From: Echinostoma caproni
Taxonomy: Eukaryota; Platyhelminthes; Trematoda; Plagiorchiida; Echinostomatidae
NCBI GenBank assembly: GCA_900618425.1
Contig: UZAN01040209.1
Coordinates: forward strand, 1-64,000
DNA: 64,000 nucleotides
Direction of reading: 5' to 3'
Position numbers and translations under genes: made by a program. Positions within the stretch are counted from its first letter, which is position 1. The number at the start of each line of letters is the position of its first letter. Shown in pieces: positions 11,901 to 26,900 of the stretch. The notes under the pieces are model-generated. The model was not told the DNA's origin and searched no databases. It saw nothing but the letters and a program-made list of their open reading frames with translations.

Positions 11901-14900
11901 GTCATTCGTAAAATGATCAACCGGTATCTCAATTCGGTTAACCATAAAACCGAGCATCAGTGTCATCTGTATGTAAGAGCTCAGCTCACAGAATGTGATA
12001 CATTTACGCATACAAGCACACACATTGTCAAGGTAACTAACGAAACAATGGAATCGGAAACCGCACATATTCGTCTGATGTGGATTGTGCTGGTATGCTG
12101 CAATGTATCAATATGGCGTACTAGTCAGCTTACACACACACACGCACACACACACGCACACAGACAACCTAAACTTTCTTGTTGGTATGCGTCCTNTACA
12201 CACATAAGTAGCTGTTATAGAACAAGTGTCTTCCGCAGACTGTTGGTATCAAGCCAGACTCTTCGGTGAGACATTATAACTATCAGCAAAATGAAAATCG
12301 TAGCCAATAAGGTTTAGTTGTACTTTTAAACAATAACGATAATCCCTGTGATGTTACATCTTTTGTTGATATATTTAAAGGGTCGAATACTAAGTTAATT
12401 GCTTCCTACTCGAGTATTGTTTTGGCCGTAATAGCACTGATATATCATTAAATTCTTTTTGAGATGAATCGATTGACTACTATTATAACATGCTGGATCC
12501 ATGAATAGAGGATCCAAATACACGGGGTGATTTAGCTATGCAGGTATAATTATCATAGAGAAAGTAATATTATGATTCAGTCAGAGGTAAATACGTTTTT
12601 AGGGCAGTAGAGAATTCAAATTCAATTATCATTCCACTAGTAAACTTATTGCTCGAAGGACGACGAGAATAAAACCTATGCATGCCTAACCGTCACTGGT
12701 AAACCCTAACGATGAATGAACCAAGAATNNNNGTTGATGACCAGAAGCTTTGAAATCGCCAGTCGTTGATACATTGTAATGAAGTGGGGAAAGAGCCAGC
12801 ACCGGAGAAATTTATTGCATTCAATATCCCCGTTGTTTCGGTGCGTAAGGAAGAAGGAAAATTTATCCTAAGCTCAAAAGTGGCGTATTTTTTTGAGAGG
12901 TTTTCAATTTACTAAAAATAGGAAGCAAGAACAATGTTCTACAACCATTTGGGTGAAAAGAAGCGACAAATGCATGCAGCCTATTCAGATGCTACGAATA
13001 GAAAACTGCTCATTAGACTGCCGCTTAAAGGAGAAGATTGTTCTGAGCTATGGTATAATTGAATAAATGACATTGATCACCAAAAGTCCGATTACTCAAT
13101 AGTGGTTTGAAAGAGAAAGCAGTATCAGTCTTAGTCTGATTGTCATAAAATATTTTGCCACAGAGGACTCAGGGTTCCTTTCGTCCAGCTGGCTATTTAG
13201 TGTGGGTTGTATCATCGAATTTGAAATTCATTTAACCATTAATTGTTATGGTTGGCAGTTTGTTCTGTTTATGTATGAATCACCTTACCCGCAGGTGAAC
13301 TGGTACACGAAGGTGAGGTACAACTGACAAGCTGTACATTTTATGTTTTTNGTGAAGCAGAACTGATGCCCACATCTGATGCAATCGTTCCTCAAGGTGA
13401 TCGTTCTTAAAAGCTCCCTTGAGACAGCGGGTTTTGAGGCATAGTTTGGTCTGCGATACCTTTTGCGATTGCTAACTCTATAGCTTATTAGGAAAATAAT
13501 CAGCACGTGGTGTGATGAGCGTTCAATGCAGCCAATCTGTCATCCTTACGCAAAAGATAAACAGCAATCAGAATAACCAATAGAGTTTGTCTACTTTAGC
13601 GTCGTCTATAGTTACTCAGTCATTTGTCTGCTTTAGTAGTGCAAGGTACATCGACTAAATAGCAAGGCAGTTGTCCCGAAAGACTAAAACATAATGTGCA
13701 TACTGGATGCAACACGAATACAATGTTGTCACAAGTTATGCGGTTCCCGCTCATTTTAGTAGTCCCGGGTTATCAAGGCAAACCTGAATCGGCCATCAGA
13801 ATATATCATAAAAGTACCAATTCACCGATCTAAACTATCGCGTCTTCACACGGCAGCAACCGCAAAGGATATCGATGCACCTTTGTTCACCATGAACTTG
13901 TGTGCGAAAAAAGCGCTACCCCACGGCATTCAAAAACCGCGATCGTGTGGCCCGTTGATGCATGCAATGCACTCTACTACTCATCATAACAATCGCAACC
14001 AAACACGGTATTCTTTAACTGGATGAAAAGCCATCTTCTAAGCATGTCAATGCATTTACGTGATCCTTAAAAGCTGTTGAAATCAATAACGAAAAAGGAA
14101 AACAATCTGCTAGGAGCTGCATTGCGGTGCTCGGAAAATTTATCCCATTGGTGTGCTCAATGAGTTTCTTTCTTCTTTCAGACCCTTTCGCAACTGACTG
14201 TCAATGTTTGAGCTTGGCGGAATACACAATTTGATTACAAAAGTAAGGACGCTTCGAGAGTTAATATAAATAACAAGTTACAAGAGCATTCCAGTGCGGG
14301 AAAATATAGCGAACCAAGTGTTGTTGTCTTCAAACTGAATGCGAAGGAATAGGATGAGACAAATAAGACCATAAAGTTCTCCCTCAATTTACATCACAAT
14401 GTGTGTGCTACAAAAACATCTTCGGTAACTAACTTTGGAAAATGCGATCGATTTTAGACATGCATCATCACTGTGGTCGTAGAATAAGCTCGCATAGGAG
14501 ATCTAATAACACGCATGGTGGCAGCCTATCTGGACAAGGCAGTTGCTTGCCTGCTTACGTCATTTGAGGCTGCTGCTGTACATAAATTATTCCGGCTGCA
14601 ACTTACTCATTTTTAGGTCACAAGGGGGAGACAAACGATCTGGAATTAGAGTGGATCAATTTACCGCATTCCACAGTCTGGTTAGCATTGCCAGGTGTCA
14701 ATCTAAAAGCAACCAGACGGTATGTAACAAGACACTAGATGAATTCCAAATCGAAATATTCCGGAAGTTCACATTAGTGTTAAAGCCATAGTTAGACAGT
14801 GACAAGAGGATGGATGTCTGAACGTTCTCGGTGACGACTTTGAATAAAACATGGTTTGGTACCTGAAAGTCCACTTTCTTGATAATTTATTTCACAACTT

Positions 14901-17900
14901 TTTGTACACCAATCAAACGACTTCTCATACAGACAAGTAGAGAATAAACCAGTTTGGGTTCACTTTCTTTGAATGCAATAGCGTTCTTTTCTAAACGTTT
15001 TTCAACCATACCAGGGTATGCAGACTGATTACCTGTGATGATAGAAACGCTGTGTACTTTTTATAGTTTGTTCATTTACGGAGAATGACGTTCAACATCA
15101 TACAGGCCGGCATACAGCCGAGTCGAACGACTGATGAACCACCAGTCGCTTCAAACGCATTGTTCATCGCGTGTGTGAACGTGTGACCGGACGGGCGATC
15201 GGCGAAACCTGTTAACTTTGATCACAACTCGAGCGGGAGGCAATCCATCATTATTTTGGACACAACGGAAGCCTGAGAAAGTGGTTCACTTTATGATCCG
15301 GGGAAATCCACCGAGGAGGACCTTGATCTATACTTTAACAATACTGTTTATTGTCAGTTTTTTCCATCTTTAATCAGCGTTGGCCTCTGTGCGACAGTCT
15401 TAAATGTTCCGTGATAATTTAGAATGGATGACCACATATATATCACTTGCTTATCTGTGAAAAGGTATCACATCAATAGCTCGATATTCAATCGGCCTTT
15501 ATTGGTGTACGTATAGCCTTGAGATCGATCAGTGCGTGCATACTTTCGATGCAACATATAAACAGATCTGTTCGGAACTAGGGAGATGTTGCTTTGCATA
15601 TGAATTATTCACTTCACGAGGTAAAATTACACCATGATAGGAAGCGATTTGTGCTTGGTACGATTATGCCCCCGAAATTACCAGTTGCACGACAATTGGA
15701 GTTTTTCTTGTAAACAGTTAGGAAAAAGAGACAGTTACTTGAACAATATTGGTGGCATTTAACTCAGTCATGAAATAACCCAAGTTCCTTTCTAGATTTA
15801 TGTTATGCAAACGGTAAACGTGTGGTGTAATGCGCATGAGGTGATCCGATGTTGGATCAATAATCTATGTATTCTTAACGGATTTTCTAACATCTCCATT
15901 GCATCAAGTTCGTGGACCCTGCTAATATGGTTTTTCCTTGCGTATAGGAAAATGGCACTTGGTGTAAGAACAAATGTGAATCAATTCACTTCTATTTGGA
16001 GCAATAAAGATTGATTTTAAAGTACCTTGATATGAGAACTATTGAGTGGTGCTTGTTCAAATCACACTTAGAAATTTACCGAAAATATTGAGGTGCAGTG
16101 ATAGACGAGTAATAATAAACTATGGTTCCAGAAGAGAAGTTTACAAACCATGTGTGCAAGACACGTGAGACATGACATCATGTTTGAAAAGAATGACGTC
16201 CGGTTTAGTTATCACAAGTTTAGCACCAGTAAATTTGTCTTTGTTGGAATTCTATCAACATAGCTACTGTTAGTTGGTTGCTGAAAGAGCACTTATGCAA
16301 ATGTTTTTACTAGCCGGATAAACAAATTAGAAAAGCTTCTACCTCATTTATGTCCAATTTTGCGGGGTTACCTGAGCCCGAAAAGTCGAAAGAAACTGAA
16401 GAGGGTTTTTATGATTTACCGGAACTCCAAGCAAAAGGTGATGAACAAAATGTGCGCATTCATGATTATGTGGTTTGCAGGGGGTCTCAGATGACTGACG
16501 ACATCTCCGCGCCACTCCATTTCGGTAATTCCCTCTACGAAGCTTCGTAAGCTTACTCAGCGTTGCTGAAAGTGGGAGTTCACACAAAGTGCTCTCTATA
16601 TAAAAGAGATCTGATGACAAAGTTCTTTGCGTTTATAGAAACACCTACAGAGAAACGGCCGACAAATGACTTCATGCATTCGGGGGTGCGCGTACCGGGG
16701 GATACCTTGTACCACGCCGAGATAGGGTACGCATAATAATAGTGGTAATCTTGTATTGATCGCTCGTAGTGATATCCTTTGCCATCGTTTGGAAACGTAT
16801 ACCCATCAAGAAAAGGGAGTTAACACTGCAATATTACATGAAGCCAACAAGTCATGGCCATTGTACTTTGGCTGCAGACCGTTTCAATCATGCATTTTTT
16901 ACTGTATGTGATTAGGCTTCACATCATCGTACGCCGGAATTCCCTTAAACACTTATCCGGATAGTGCTCCGTTTTGTGTGTTGCACTGCAACCCTGTGTA
17001 CATGGTTTGAGAACAGTCAGATTCTACCACTTATAGAAACCAGTGACCGCGAAGTTCTCAAAATTCATTGAATCATTGAATATATGAGGGGTGAACTAAA
17101 GGGTGAGCGTGTGACATACCTTCTGAGGACAGGAGTTAGAAGTAACTTTTATGAAATGAGAACCCACTGATTTATTTGATACTGTAAGAGATAGGGCATT
17201 ATGCGAGATGGATTAGAACTTCTGAAGAACAGGTTTGATCCAACAAAAAGGAAACAGCCCCATATAAGAGGATTCTCCTGCTTCTATAGGGAGCACCTTT
17301 GGAATGCTTCGTCGACGTAAACGAGCGTTGCACATTTGCATATCTAATGGAACAGGTTTTGAAGTATATTGGAGTATCGGAAACCTGCTTACATCTATCG
17401 ACCAAGAGGATAGACAAACAAATAGGAGAGATGGGTAACCGACTGCATCTCAGCACCCAATAGGCTCTGTGCGTACCTCAAAATGAACAAGAGGTAAACC
17501 CAATATACCTACAATTGTGGAGAATGAACTTGGCGCCAACACAGACGTTGGAAACGTAGAGGTGTTTGTTGATTTGATTCATAAACCCCTTACTTCCCCA
17601 TAGGACTTTATAAAACCCCTTCCGTGATTTGTGTACTAAAATACCACTGCGTCATACAGAATTCAGGCCCAAGTCTTGAAGTAGCTGCAAAAGGCGAAAG
17701 TTCTTTTACTCACCAAACTGATCGGTTTTCCACCGAGGAACGGAAAATTACCGCGTGACTGGAAGTGGAGTGGCGTTATTCAAGGGAAAGTGCAAAAAAT
17801 ACGGTTATTACGCATCGTCCAGTGATCTGGAATGATATGACTTACAGAATGATGAAAAAGGCTTTGGTTGATTAAATGGGTACTCACACGAAAGTTAGGA

Positions 17901-20900
17901 AGCATATGTCAGCACGGGTTTCGGGGAAAAGAGGTATCTGCCCGGCCTTCTACTATCATTTCAGTCAGTGGGGAAGCGAAATCTGAGGTTCACCCAGATA
18001 AAGTCATGTTCTTTGACTTCAGCGAAGCCTTTGGGAAGGTATCGCATGAATGGATATTGAAGAAGCTCTGTGCCATCAGGGTCCGAAACTCGCTCTTGAG
18101 CTGTATCATTGGATTCCTAAAGACTAAAGTCTCTCCTGTCAAAGTAAAACTGGAGTTATCACATTGGCATAAAATATATAGTGGGATCCTCCAGAGATCA
18201 GTAACAGAGCTACTATCGTCATCAGCTTTTGCCAAAGATTTTCAGCAAAACTCCAGTCTAATTGTTTGATGTGTACAGACAACTTAAGGGCTTCATGCAC
18301 ACAATTCCATTAGGGAATTTCATTAGAGTTAGCGCAAGCATCATGGTTCACAGTATCTCTTTAGCGGTGTACAAAAAATTCTCTGAAAGTACAGTCAGAA
18401 CAATGGCAAATCAATAAACGCCGTTGGCTATTGACAAGTATGGTTGTGCATCTTTTGAACACAACCGTTTAGTTTCAACATGATTACATCTGAAAGTGAA
18501 GGACGTGATCAGAAACGCGTTGAAAAACTAATTATTCGTAGAACATTCCCGCAGCACATACAGGATTTCATATATGCGTCCGCTCTCACCCTACTCCTTT
18601 ATTATTCCCCCCACTTTGAATGCATAGTTTACACAGTTCTTTGTTTCATACTCTCTATGGATGAGGTACCGCATCAGACACTGGCACCTTGGTTGGACAG
18701 ATTCATACATCTGACCAGACGCAGTATTTCAGTACATGGTTTAAAGGTCTCTTCTACAGTTGCGGATGAAATGGTGCGCCAAACTATTCCGAGAAGCAAG
18801 TGGGATGGGGTGATCTGCTCCTACTATTGCGTACAGAAGGTGTTCGGTTCTGATTCATTGGGAATTTAAATCAGCTGGCTGACAGTTTGGCGATGGGAAG
18901 CCCAATATTTGGTTTATTTACAGGAAAGTTAAATAAAAAACTACATCGCTCAATAGAAGAGACAGATTTCTGTAGGCGTTGTGTTGATGACAAATTTGCT
19001 GTAGTCATGTACAAAGCATGATTAAAACTTTGAGTTCTTGTAATCCGAACACAAGATTTACCGTAGAACGTGCGTCTCGTGGGCTTTATTATCGTGGGAA
19101 AGACCAGTATCTCATCAGGTCTACATTCAAAAAATCAACTTTGATGAAACAGTATTTTAGAAGTCTCTGTCTAATACATTATAAACGAGCCGAATTTCAT
19201 CGCAAAATATTGCGATATGATGAATAGTAGAGCTAGGAGATATGATGTACCAAATAAATGCGTTCTCGTGTAATTACCACTCAAAGGTGATGATAAAGAG
19301 AAACTGACATAACATCCTTTAAAGCAAGATCTGTCAAAGATTAACTACACCGTTTTGTTAACTATTCTCCATAAACGAAAACAAATCATCACTGAATCTA
19401 ACTTGGAAAAGCTGGACTACCAAGCTAATCCCATATATTTGTCTTTTTAAATATACTTGAGCTGGCAGGTATTTCGGAAGGACTGAGAGACGATTGCCTA
19501 TTAGGATTTCAAAAAGGGCCACAATAAATTTAGCGTCAAATTGTGTGGAGATTCCCTTTATTTCAACTGGCAGTCTTCTAATGGATTGTAAAAGTTGCAT
19601 CAACCGGAAGCGTGTGTTATGGGTGTTAGGCAGAAAGAAGATTGGATTATCCATGAGGTTACCTATGACTCTGACAATTCCGTGTTATGAACTAGACCTA
19701 TGTAAAGAACTAGACGTTGTTACATGAAAGTATTGGGGGACTCAATTTGATCAGATGGTGAATTTTATCTTGCACAAAGCAAATGAAAAGTGAACTGAAA
19801 ATTCTAAAAGCACCGGATAGCCTATTCAACCTGGCTGAGCCTCATCAGCAGTGCGAATCTATCTACTCAGCTTAGGATCGAATCTGTGACCCCACCGGTA
19901 GAGAGCAGGCGTGCTTCCTACTTGAGTTAAAGATAGGTAATACGACTATTCCTAATTTTTCCCATGCACAATATCGCACTATCTTTGCAAGCCTAATACT
20001 AGTAGCACTCCTCGTACAGTACTAGCATTGATTGAAACCACCCCAATCTACCTTCCTTCTAAACGAGAGTAGGGGAGAATCCGATCAGTTGCTCGGTAGT
20101 TAGGTATGTGCTTGCGTTCTACCTGTGAGGTCTCGAGCTCAATTCTCTACACGATTGTTTGTACGCAGCTAAAACGATAGTGCAAAGCAGTTGCATTCAA
20201 TCCTGTTTCTTGATGATCCTCGCTCTGGCTCTCATGATCTTTCCTTAAAGATTCTCCGGAGGACTCATAATCAAGTTGATCTAGATTTTAGGGTTTCTTC
20301 CTTGATCAGCATACAGAAGACCCCTGACAATCTTTTGAATCCACCTTAAATATTTTAATGGTAATTTGTCTATTATTCGGGAGATTCTCATGCGATTTGT
20401 ACCCTGTTTTGTTTCTCTTATGCTTATCCTTTACCATTCTTCTGAAATACTGATGCGTACACTTGCATGATAGAGGGAATGGACACGATGAAGAGAGTCC
20501 AACGTTCCCCTGACATATCCCATAACGAGGTGGCGTGAAACCAGGTATGAAGGATGCCTAAAGGCAAGTGGCGGGTTTCCGGAGCCCTATAGCAGAGTTT
20601 GATGAGCCTCATATGCATGAGGTAAATCTTTCGTGGTCCATATGGGACGGGAGCTCCAGGTCGCTTTTCATCTGCGGGATCACTCAAATTCTCAAAGTCA
20701 TTCATTGACCTTGGTAAAAGTTTCAACCGTACAGTATTCGTTTAGGTTTCTAAGTTCGAGACAGATCGTCAATTTATGAAATGGAGAATGTACAAAGTGT
20801 TGGAGGAGATGACAAGGTGTTCAAGAGAAAGTTCGAAGCTGTTTTGTTCAGAGAAAGCAAAGAACCCTGGAGTGAAGTCCAAAACAGTGGAGCGAAAATA

Positions 20901-23900
20901 AAAGGCGGACATAGGAGCTCTTCAATAACCTCAAATAAAGCTGACTGAAAAGGGCCAGATACATGAATAGTTTAGAATCCGTGAAGTACAGTGGAACTGT
21001 TTTTCTGTATCATAACTAATAGTATTTTATTCAATTTGACAGTTTGCGGTACTCAGATTACTGGAACAGGTGGTCTCACCCTTTTAGTCAATAGGTGGGA
21101 CCTTAATTACTTGAACACATTGTTCTCCTATTCATGCAGATTTGATTTTATATAAGGATCTGTTAATTGACATTCCGTTGAATCATCAACGCAAACTGCA
21201 GAAAACAGGTACGAGGAAGTGCTCACATTTTATAACCAGATCACGATAGCCTATGCACACAGGTTGTTTCAATACCATTAAGTAATCATCAAGCTGACGC
21301 TTGATGATGCACTGGCAATCATTGCTTTTCAACACCCAACTACATAATATATTCTCCTGTGCACGTAAAAAACATTACCTTACTACTGTAATTTCATGAA
21401 TGTACTGTGTGTGACATTGTGAATCGTGTTCCGAACCAAAGTGTAAACACCCTATGGGATTTGAAAAAGCGAAGTCTTTGTAAGTTATATCCCATAATAA
21501 ATTTGAATCTATTTCTGCCCTTCTCAGAATAACATTGGTGACTCTTCTCTGATCATTTTGTCACCCACTTTTCCTTATTGTAAGCTGAAAGCCAGTGCGT
21601 TTGTTGGCGAATCGAGAACCAGCGATAACTTCCATTTGTTAATGAGTAAATCCTCAATCTTCTCCACATTAATTGCTTATTTTCTTTACTCATGCAAAAC
21701 ATTTTAGACCTATTGACTGTTCTTCACATCCTTCAACTCATCTCAAACACAGTTACCTGGTCTTACTTGAAATTACCTGTCAGGCCGTACTGCTTAAGGC
21801 ATTTAGGTATACACGTAACAATTTCGCCATAAAGCTAGACTTATTAAGTAGGACATGGATTATCCTATAAGATAGAAAACATATCGAGTTTCACCTGACG
21901 GTCCTGCAAAACACTCAGTATCAAAAATATCGAAAAGGAAAAGTAAAAGAAGCATCGTTTCAGTATTCATTTTTCAAGCCACCATTGTGTCATCCTAGCT
22001 ACTTACAGATGATTGACAGACTCGTTTTGTTCCATGCAACAACAACAAATGAACAGTGCTTTCAGACTGAGTATGCTTCGGAACAACCAAATGAACTTTG
22101 AGCGCAAGATGGCACAATGTTCCCCATTCTTGAGTCTATTCATGAAGAACATCGAGTCTTGAAATTAGGTTTTTATTCACCGTGCAATGCAATCTCTGTT
22201 TCACAGCGTGCCGGAGAGCCAATTTAATACCGATTACCTGTGGAGTGTGAGGTTTTGGTTGTCCATCAAAATTGTCTGATCAGGCGAAGGTTGCCTAAGA
22301 CTACGCGGGATGTACTGCACAATGTACCGAAGCGAATGAAAAGTACGAACGCCAGACACAAATACATGTGGTGTTGAGGTTTTGTAGACACCCACGGGTT
22401 GTCACTCAATAATTGGCTGACTGAAATTATTAGGCTTCACAAAACCAACGGTGAACAGACTATCCCGCCTTCAAAGTGATATGTGTTATTTCTTTTGACT
22501 ACTATAAAGGCAGTAAGTGACGGCATTATTCGGTTCCGTCAGCCAGCAAAATGCTCTCGATAGAGGTGTCTAATTAGTGTACAGCGTGACGACAAATTTG
22601 TTTTTCTGTCACGTGACGACTGTCAAAAGGTTACTAATGTATTTTTTGTTTGAAGGAGTTTTTGCGATCAGTTTAAAGACCGAGATCTGTAGAAATCCAT
22701 AGCAATAATTTTAGAAGTGGGAACAAACTCAGAATGTCTTCGATGAAATAGTTTCTGTTGAGTATTTTTTGGGTTATGGAACCACTGCTGTTTCAACCAA
22801 CCTCCAAAATTAAAGCTTGACAAATAAGCCACCAAAATATCTAGCATTGTGAATTTATAGCTGAACTCGATTTTTAAGGGATCTCTTACATCGTAAACAC
22901 GATAGACGAACAAATATCTTTGAAGAACTTTCGGGAAGGAGATTCCCTGAGCTGATTAATTAGCCATTTTTCCTAAAAAGATCAAGCAAGCGAATTCAGA
23001 AAACTTCGCAGACTCACGAAAATAAATCCAGCTAGAGAAAACCCTTGCATACGGTCTATTATTGCTGTAACAAGCAAAGTAAGCATAAGAGACACTTCCA
23101 GCAACAATGAAAATAGTGTGCGGAGTTTTGTGCATTTTAGACTCATAGAAGGACTGCCTGTAATAAAGAACATGCATTTGGTGGCCTAACTTTGTTTGAT
23201 ATGCTATTCAGTAATTGAATGCGCAAATGTATCTCTTTTGTTGCTTTTTGTTGGTGCGCTTGTGTACCAGCACACATTTTTTCACAAACCAGAATTTTCG
23301 ACAATGATTAATACAGATAATGGATTAACATTGATGACTTTCAATTTGAAAAAAGAACAAAATGAACGAATGAAATCAACGGTTGACAAACTTCATGTGA
23401 TGAAAAGGGTTTATGCAGGACAAACAAAACAGGGTATGATCGGTTCAGACATCCATTTATTGTGTGCAAACTATGCCTCTTTGTTGTTTGAATGGTATTG
23501 GAAATCACCGTTAAAGAATGAATAGCGGGGCCTTCGGGGCATGTGAAATATGCACTTTCAAATTTCCACCCCCAAAATGCATCCGTTTTCAAAAACTCTG
23601 GAAAAGTGTGCGTGTGTGTTTGTGAGTAAAATATAGAGGGAGACAGAAAGCCGGAGATCACGTCTCACAGACGAGTACGCGTGTAAAAGCATACACATGC
23701 ACACATGCATCATGGAAACAGCAACTGGTAAACAATTCACATTTCACACGTGCTCAATTTGCAGCGAATAAGAATCGTTTGAGGACCCCCAATATCTGGA
23801 TCAGTGACTCTTTAACCACCCGCTGTTAATCTTTCAAAGCGTCACTGTTATGAACATGGTAAAAACTAGTAGTTCGTAGTGACGTTCCTAACTGTAATTC

Positions 23901-26900
23901 ATTACATGAATTGGCTTTTTGGGTACTTGGTTGACAAACTTATTTTCGTTCCACGACAAGTAAAACGGTAATACGGTTCATAACTAGAATCCAGTTAACA
24001 ATAACCGTTGCAAAGATTCTCTTGTAGTTGATCTCACAGCACTTACCCATTCACTATACGGATCTTACGTGTAAAGTAAAAACTGAACAATGTGAACCAA
24101 ATAAGTCGTTTGATGATCGTTGTACGAGAACAATGTGGTGAGTGTGATGACCAGTCATTTGGAAAATCATTGGTTATTCGATTGATCTTAAGTGAAACAG
24201 TGTCTTCATAAAATGTATGCGAACTACTATGAGACATTTGCTTCATGGAATATATCTAATGTTTACCAACAAGCAGCGATTTTAGATCACTAAACACTCC
24301 TTGGAGGTTGTGTATTCGACCCTCTGCATTATCGTTTTTTGAATCGGTCGAGCTCACAGATCTTAATTAAAGCACTCTCGCCATCTTCTTACTTAAATTC
24401 TCATGATAATCCATTGAAAACTAGTCGTATCGATATGAAGTTGGTTCCATTTGGTGCGACAGTGGAACCAAGGACAATACCTTTTTGTGCCTTCCAGACA
24501 TTCCTAGGAGCTTAATATGATGTATTCAATAGGGTTGAGGGGGGGCGTATGGGTTGAAATATGATGCTGGAGCAAAAATAGGCCGATTACGGCAATGCAT
24601 GGACAATGTAATCTCTTTCTTCTTTCATTTATCCTTTCTATTTCATTGAAAAATGTAAATTTAATTAGAAACATGTCAGAAAAGGTAACATGCATTAATT
24701 GAAAACACAATACGTAAAAGGAAGAAATGAATTTGCTCCTATCTATGTTTCTCGGCGTTATTATCGAGACCAAATTTGACACTTTTAAACAGACACATTC
24801 TGTGATATCCTTTGTGTATTCTACCTTTTAACAGAAAAGTGCACGCCAAACGTTGTCGATAACTGGGACTCTAATTTTTTGCTCTAGACAACTGATAGCC
24901 TCTGTATACGACCATTGCACTATCAAAGACTTTCAAAACAGGCGTCCATGGTTATACCACGATAGACGTTTCGTTCTTTGACGGTGATTATAAACAAACC
25001 TGTTATTGAGTGTTTACGGATAATTCAGAATATTCGTGTAGCTTTCCTCAAGAAAATAGCAGCATAGGTAAATGCTTCTATTTCAATTTATGATTTAATT
25101 GTTACGCTCAAATGGTACGTAAAAATGTGATGTATCTTATTAAGTCGACGATTATGAGGTCCTTTACAGTTGTGGATGGTCTTTTGCGTCCAATTTTTGG
25201 TGTGAAACTCAATTTCTTAGGATCTGATCACATTCTCAGATCTTTAATTTTCAGACATAAAACTCAGAATGTCCACATTTCTCTTAACGCAATTCATTCT
25301 TTAGAGTTTACCTAAAATATTATTTATGTGTTCATTTCACTTTTATAAAACCTTCCAATCATGTGATACATGAATTTATTCAAATTGTGATATCGGATAG
25401 TCAAACTTACCATTGATCAGTTCTGCCACAAGACACCCGAAACTCCAGATATCGATCGGTTGTGAGTAGCCCAATCGAAGAATAACCTCTGGGGCTCGAT
25501 AAAATCGAGATTGTATGTACGGATAGGTTGTTCCTTTCTGAAAGCAACTTGAACCAAAATCGATCAGTTTGATGAAATCTTGTTGGTGGTCGAAAGGTGG
25601 CAAAGTGTCTTTGGAATTCGCCTGATTCACGGATGTATCTGCACCATTGGTATTGTGCATCGCATGCGATGAATCTTTCTCCGGAGGCCAGATAAGCAGA
25701 ACATTTTCCGGTTTCAGGTCACAATGTATGATACCCGCCTTGCTGACAAAACACAGTGCTTTAAGGACTTGAAAACTGATCCGACGCACTCGATCCCGTG
25801 GTAAACCGGCAAATTTGTTTAACTTGAGTAAATCGTACAGATTGATACTCAACAATTCAAATGTCATGCATATGTGCTTGCGGAATGTGAAATGCTCATA
25901 CATTTGAACAATAGGAAAATCCAGACCATCGGGATCCTTGGAATTGTTACTGCGTAGTTTGCGTAACTCTTCCAGAATACGAATCTCTTCACGTGCCTGT
26001 GTACAAAATTCAAATGCCAGAGTAGTTGGCGTTGAAACGGACATATTTCACAGTTCAAAAGCATTCGAATATCAACACAAAAGAAACAATACGATATATA
26101 TGTGAATTGCGCGGGAATAAAGGGTCTTTTATTGCTAGAACTGCTGCTCATTATGGATACGGTAATTCAATACACATGCATTGCCTATTGATTCGCGTTC
26201 TCTCTTTGCAGTGAATAGGCGTTGTTGTTTCAGAATAATATTGGGCTACCTGCATGCCAAGAATGGATAATCGGTTCTAAAAATCTGTTCCTTCTTGTGT
26301 GTTAAAACTTGGAAAATCAACCGATCCTATTTGTAAAGCCTTGGATAAATGTGTTATTTCTACCGAAATAAGTTTGTTCAAGATCACATCACTAAGCTAA
26401 TTAGTCAATCATTGATGTAATCTGCAGCGATTATCAGTTTACAAGAAACGTTATGAGAACCGACAGTAGAAATGAAATATGAACAAGTAGCATACATAAG
26501 TGTCAGGTTTATCTTCCTAAGCAAACTGGCATTCCACCACATTCCGCACAAATGCAATGAACTAACATCAGTCTTCTTTCGTAGAATACACATCGTTTTG
26601 CTCATGTCGAAAATAATTATAATTGTACAGAGAAGCAAAAGAATTACTTCAAACCTTGAACCATCATCATGCACGTGCTAAGAGTTGCCACGCTTTTCTC
26701 AATTCTTATTGCGTTAAGTTTACTGCACTATTTCTCTCATTCAGTCGAATGACTTTAAAGTTGAGTAAAACGGCTAACCATTTTGAAATTCAGCCTGACC
26801 GAAGGACAAATCTTGTTTTTTTAGTGATGCGCAAACAACCGAAAGGGAAACTGGAAAATTGGTTTGAGCTTTTAGATTCATTTCGGTTCCTTAGGATTTC

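Larger units (their letters stand above)
5923..25410 (-). other. 19.5 kb intron of the DYRK gene
   Basis: Bounded by GTAAGT (25410-25405) and a pyrimidine-rich TTTTTAG (5929-5923). Its contents are listed separately: GAT-rich repeat, tetranucleotide satellite, CA tract, LINE and Penelope fragments, and hammerhead repeat relics. Outside those (6.2-11.5, 12.2-17.8 and 20.9-25.4 kb) I see no coding or RNA gene; short ORFs such as 7656-7955, 10858-11109 and 23196-23525 lack recognisable motifs. Confidence 0.8.

Noticed and set aside
11492..11911. 139-residue frame rich in His-Ser-Phe-Ile and Ser-Val-Ser-Gln
   Set aside because: Pure translation of the tetranucleotide satellite.
15126..15175. CTGATGA near 15130 as a further hammerhead
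   Set aside because: No stem II and no GAAA at the right distance; the later TTCAAACG does not fit the core.
23196..23525. 109-residue plus-strand frame in the large intron
   Set aside because: No motif, no start or splice context, and typical AT-rich composition.
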